Source: Methanosarcinales archaeon
Lineage (GTDB): Archaea > Halobacteriota > Syntropharchaeia > Alkanophagales > Methanospirareceae
Reading direction: 5' to 3'
Assembly: GCA_025464585.1 (NCBI GenBank)
Contig: JAODGL010000187.1
Coordinates: 1-7,498, forward strand
Length of the DNA stretch: 7,498 nucleotides
Below the pieces are notes generated by a model that ran no database searches, was not told the DNA's origin, and worked only from the letters and a program-made list of their open reading frames with translations. Both the position numbers and the translations under genes were made by a program. Shown here in pieces: positions 6,152 through 7,498 of the stretch (the stretch's first letter is position 1; every line of letters begins with the position of its first letter).

Positions 6152-6186
6152 TTTGCAATTTGCATTTTGCAATTTGCATTTTGCAT
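6152..6186. repeat. Five tandem copies of a 7-bp repeat between convergent thiDN and thiL
   Basis: The units read TTTGCAA, TTTGCAT, TTTGCAA, TTTGCAT, TTTGCAT, which is also 2.5 copies of a 14-bp unit. TGCAA-T-TTGCA arms can form short hairpins, and T runs occur on the + strand. It fills most of the 47-bp gap between two stop codons, so a role as a shared transcription terminator is plausible but not shown. It is of low complexity and could be a slippage product. Confidence 0.75.
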
Positions 6187-6189
6187 TTA

Positions 6190-7218
6190 TTAAAAGTGCC
6201 GATACCCTTTTATTTCCATCTTCTCCTTCTTTTTCTCTTCACGGATTTTAGTACAAAAATAAATCCCCTCTTCTGCCGGCACTACTTTACCTATAACACT
6301 CATTTTTACTTCCCTTCTCAGCATTTCCCACAATTCTTCTTTTTCTATCACTTGCGCATCAGCGGTAAAGAGCAATTCGTAGTCGCCACCGTAATAAAAC
6401 GCGAGCTCCCGGGGGTCAAAGCCATGCATTGATAGAACAAAATCTCCTGCACTTCTTATCTCCTCGCTCAGTACTGGCACTTTATCCTCATATATCTCAA
6501 ATCCCACCCCGCTACTTTTTGCGAGTTCTGCTAAGGAAAGCGCGAGACCATCACTTATGTCAATCATTGAAGTTACCAATCCAGAGTCTGCGAGAATGAT
6601 GCCTTCTTGTATCCTTGGCACAGGTTGAAATAAAGCCTTTTTTGCTGCTGCTTCAACTCTTTTTTGTACTTGTATCTCTTCTTCTATTAGTTTCATGCCA
6701 AGTGCAGCATTACCAAGCGAACCTGTTACGCATACCAGGTCACCAACTCCGGCACCTGCTCTCCTCACGGGGTTGTCAGCAAACCCGAGACAAGTCCCGG
6801 TTAAGATAAGCTCTTTGCTTCTCGTTATGTCACCGCCGACCACTGCGGTATTATAAGCAGAGGCGCATTTTTCTATTCCTTCTACTACCTTATCCATAAA
6901 TGACGTCGCGGTGTGTGCGGGGATGCCCATTGCAATAGTAAAAGCAAAAGGGTGCGCACCCATCGCCGCGATGTCGCTTAAATTAACGGCAACGGCAGTC
7001 CAACCTATTTGAAAAGGTGTTATGCCTTTCGGGAAATGCGTTGATTCTTGCACTGTATCCGTGGTTACTACGAGATATTTATGTCCGCTTTTTGCTTTTG
7101 CTATGTCTATAACGGCGCAATCGTCTTCTCCCGCACCTGCTGTTACGGTTTGCCGGTCTATATGGAATCTTTTTACTATTCTTTCTATTAAGCCTGTTTC
7201 GCCGAGTTGTTCTATCAT
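6190..7218 (-). CDS. thiL: Thiamine-monophosphate kinase
   Basis: ThiL transfers phosphate from ATP to thiamine monophosphate to give thiamine diphosphate, the last step of cofactor synthesis, in the cytoplasm. The 342-residue product has the family's ordered motifs: GAGEDDCAVID (28-38) for Mg/ATP binding, TTDTVQESTHF (52-62), VNLSDIAAMGA (78-88), GGDITRS (128-134), TGSLGNAALGM, DISDGLALSL, YYGGDYELLFT and a C-terminal GYRHF. The length is normal and all metal-binding aspartates appear present. The ATG at 7218 is chosen because AGAGGT lies just upstream at the right spacing and the protein starts at the usual distance from the first motif. The gene follows a truncated toxin frame by 5 nt, so it is probably transcribed from a promoter beyond the right edge, through the toxin-antitoxin remnant. 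It converges on thiDN, its partner in the pathway. Confidence 0.96.
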   Translation of the reverse strand: MIEQLGETGLIERIVKRFHIDRQTVTAGAGEDDCAVIDIAKAKSGHKYLVVTTDTVQESTHFPKGITPFQIGWTAVAVNLSDIAAMGAHPFAFTIAMGIPAHTATSFMDKVVEGIEKCASAYNTAVVGGDITRSKELILTGTCLGFADNPVRRAGAGVGDLVCVTGSLGNAALGMKLIEEEIQVQKRVEAAAKKALFQPVPRIQEGIILADSGLVTSMIDISDGLALSLAELAKSSGVGFEIYEDKVPVLSEEIRSAGDFVLSMHGFDPRELAFYYGGDYELLFTADAQVIEKEELWEMLRREVKMSVIGKVVPAEEGIYFCTKIREEKKKEKMEIKGYRHF

Positions 7219-7223
7219 CTTTT

Positions 7224-7304
7224 TTACCTCTGTGGGGCGAGGACTTTGTCGGCTTTCTTTAGAAATTTCTTTGACCTGTTGGAATAATATATGTTAAACG
7301 TCAT
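7224..7304 (-). pseudogene. Truncated RelE/ParE-type toxin remnant (26 codons)
   Basis: The frame starts at an ATG overlapping the antitoxin stop (ATGA overlap, typical of toxin-antitoxin pairs) and begins MTFNIYYSNRSKKFLKKADK, which resembles the first strand and helix of RelE/ParE-family toxins. It then ends after only 26 codons, whereas family members are about 85-95 residues, so the catalytic core is missing. The stop lies in the AGAGGTAA that also supplies the thiL ribosome binding site. This suggests that a deletion joined the toxin's 5' end to thiL. Family assignment rests on a short stretch and on the context. Confidence 0.55.
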
Positions 7305-7498
7305 AAACTCAGTTCTTTTTTAAGCTCTTCGTGTGATGTTAATTTCCCCTCGGATTTTTCTATCCTGTACTCTTGCAATGCCTCATAGTCGTCTTCCGTC
7401 ATTATGCTATCTATATCTACCATATGCTTTTTTATCTCCATTTTCTCATATTTAAGACGAGGGAAGTTCTTCAATATCGTATCAAAATCCTCGCCTGC
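7301..7498 (-). CDS. RelB-like antitoxin (partial, runs off right edge)
   Basis: The visible 65 C-terminal residues begin AGEDFDTILKNFPRLKYEKM and continue through MVDIDSIMTEDDYEALQEY to an acidic, charged tail ending SHEELKKELSL. The 'EALQEYR.EKSEGKLTSHEELKKEL' style of tail is common among archaeal RelB-type antitoxins that wrap and block RelE toxins. The frame is open at the window's edge, so the N-terminal DNA-binding part is not visible. Internal Met codons exist but none has a convincing ribosome binding site. The stop overlaps the start of the toxin-like remnant by ATGA. The first visible residues also resemble the end of a DUF433-type antitoxin, an alternative I cannot exclude. Confidence 0.5.
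   Translation of the reverse strand, partial: AGEDFDTILKNFPRLKYEKMEIKKHMVDIDSIMTEDDYEALQEYRIEKSEGKLTSHEELKKELSL

Overview
The window looks like the genome of a euryarchaeon of the methanogen / anaerobic methanotroph type (Methanomicrobia or an ANME-1-like lineage would fit). The reasons are an archaeal-style ThiD-ThiN fusion, a bacterial-type gyrase A (found in several euryarchaeal classes), TATA-like boxes in place of bacterial -35/-10 promoters, GGAGGTGAT-type ribosome binding sites, and an archaeal ribbon-helix-helix/TnpB-like gene pair. The taxonomic assignment is inference; no rRNA or other marker is present.

Layout, left to right. (1) Positions 2-772 (+) hold the 3' end of a gene for a secreted, probably N-glycosylated beta-sandwich surface protein. 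It runs tail to tail into (2) gyrA (759-3314, -), with a 14-bp overlap of the two 3' ends. (3) Directly upstream of gyrA, and in the same direction, is a compact cassette. It consists of a TnpB/IS605-OrfB-like protein (3319-4338, -), whose last codons contain the gyrA ribosome binding site, and a 52-residue ribbon-helix-helix-like protein (4302-4460, -) that overlaps the tnpB-like start. No TnpA transposase is seen, and gyrB is not beside gyrA within the window. (4) The divergent intergenic region 4461-4783 has TATA-like boxes facing both ways, a strong candidate for a structured RNA of about 125-145 nt on the + strand, and an inverted repeat around a second TATA-like box in front of thiDN. 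(5) thiDN (4784-6142, +) and thiL (6190-7218, -) converge on a 47-bp gap filled by five copies of a 7-bp repeat. (6) Upstream of thiL lies a decayed RelBE-type toxin-antitoxin pair: an antitoxin-like gene that runs off the right edge (7301-7498, -) and a toxin gene cut to 26 codons (7224-7304, -), which stops 5 nt before thiL.

Functionally, ThiDN phosphorylates hydroxymethylpyrimidine to its diphosphate and joins it to the thiazole phosphate. ThiL then phosphorylates thiamine monophosphate to the active cofactor, so the two genes cover the final steps of thiamine diphosphate synthesis. GyrA is the breakage-reunion subunit of DNA gyrase. The most unusual part is 3319-4734: a TnpB-like protein with no zinc ribbon and an unclear third RuvC motif, an overlapping small DNA-binding protein, a structured RNA candidate, and placement as the probable first genes of the gyrA transcription unit.
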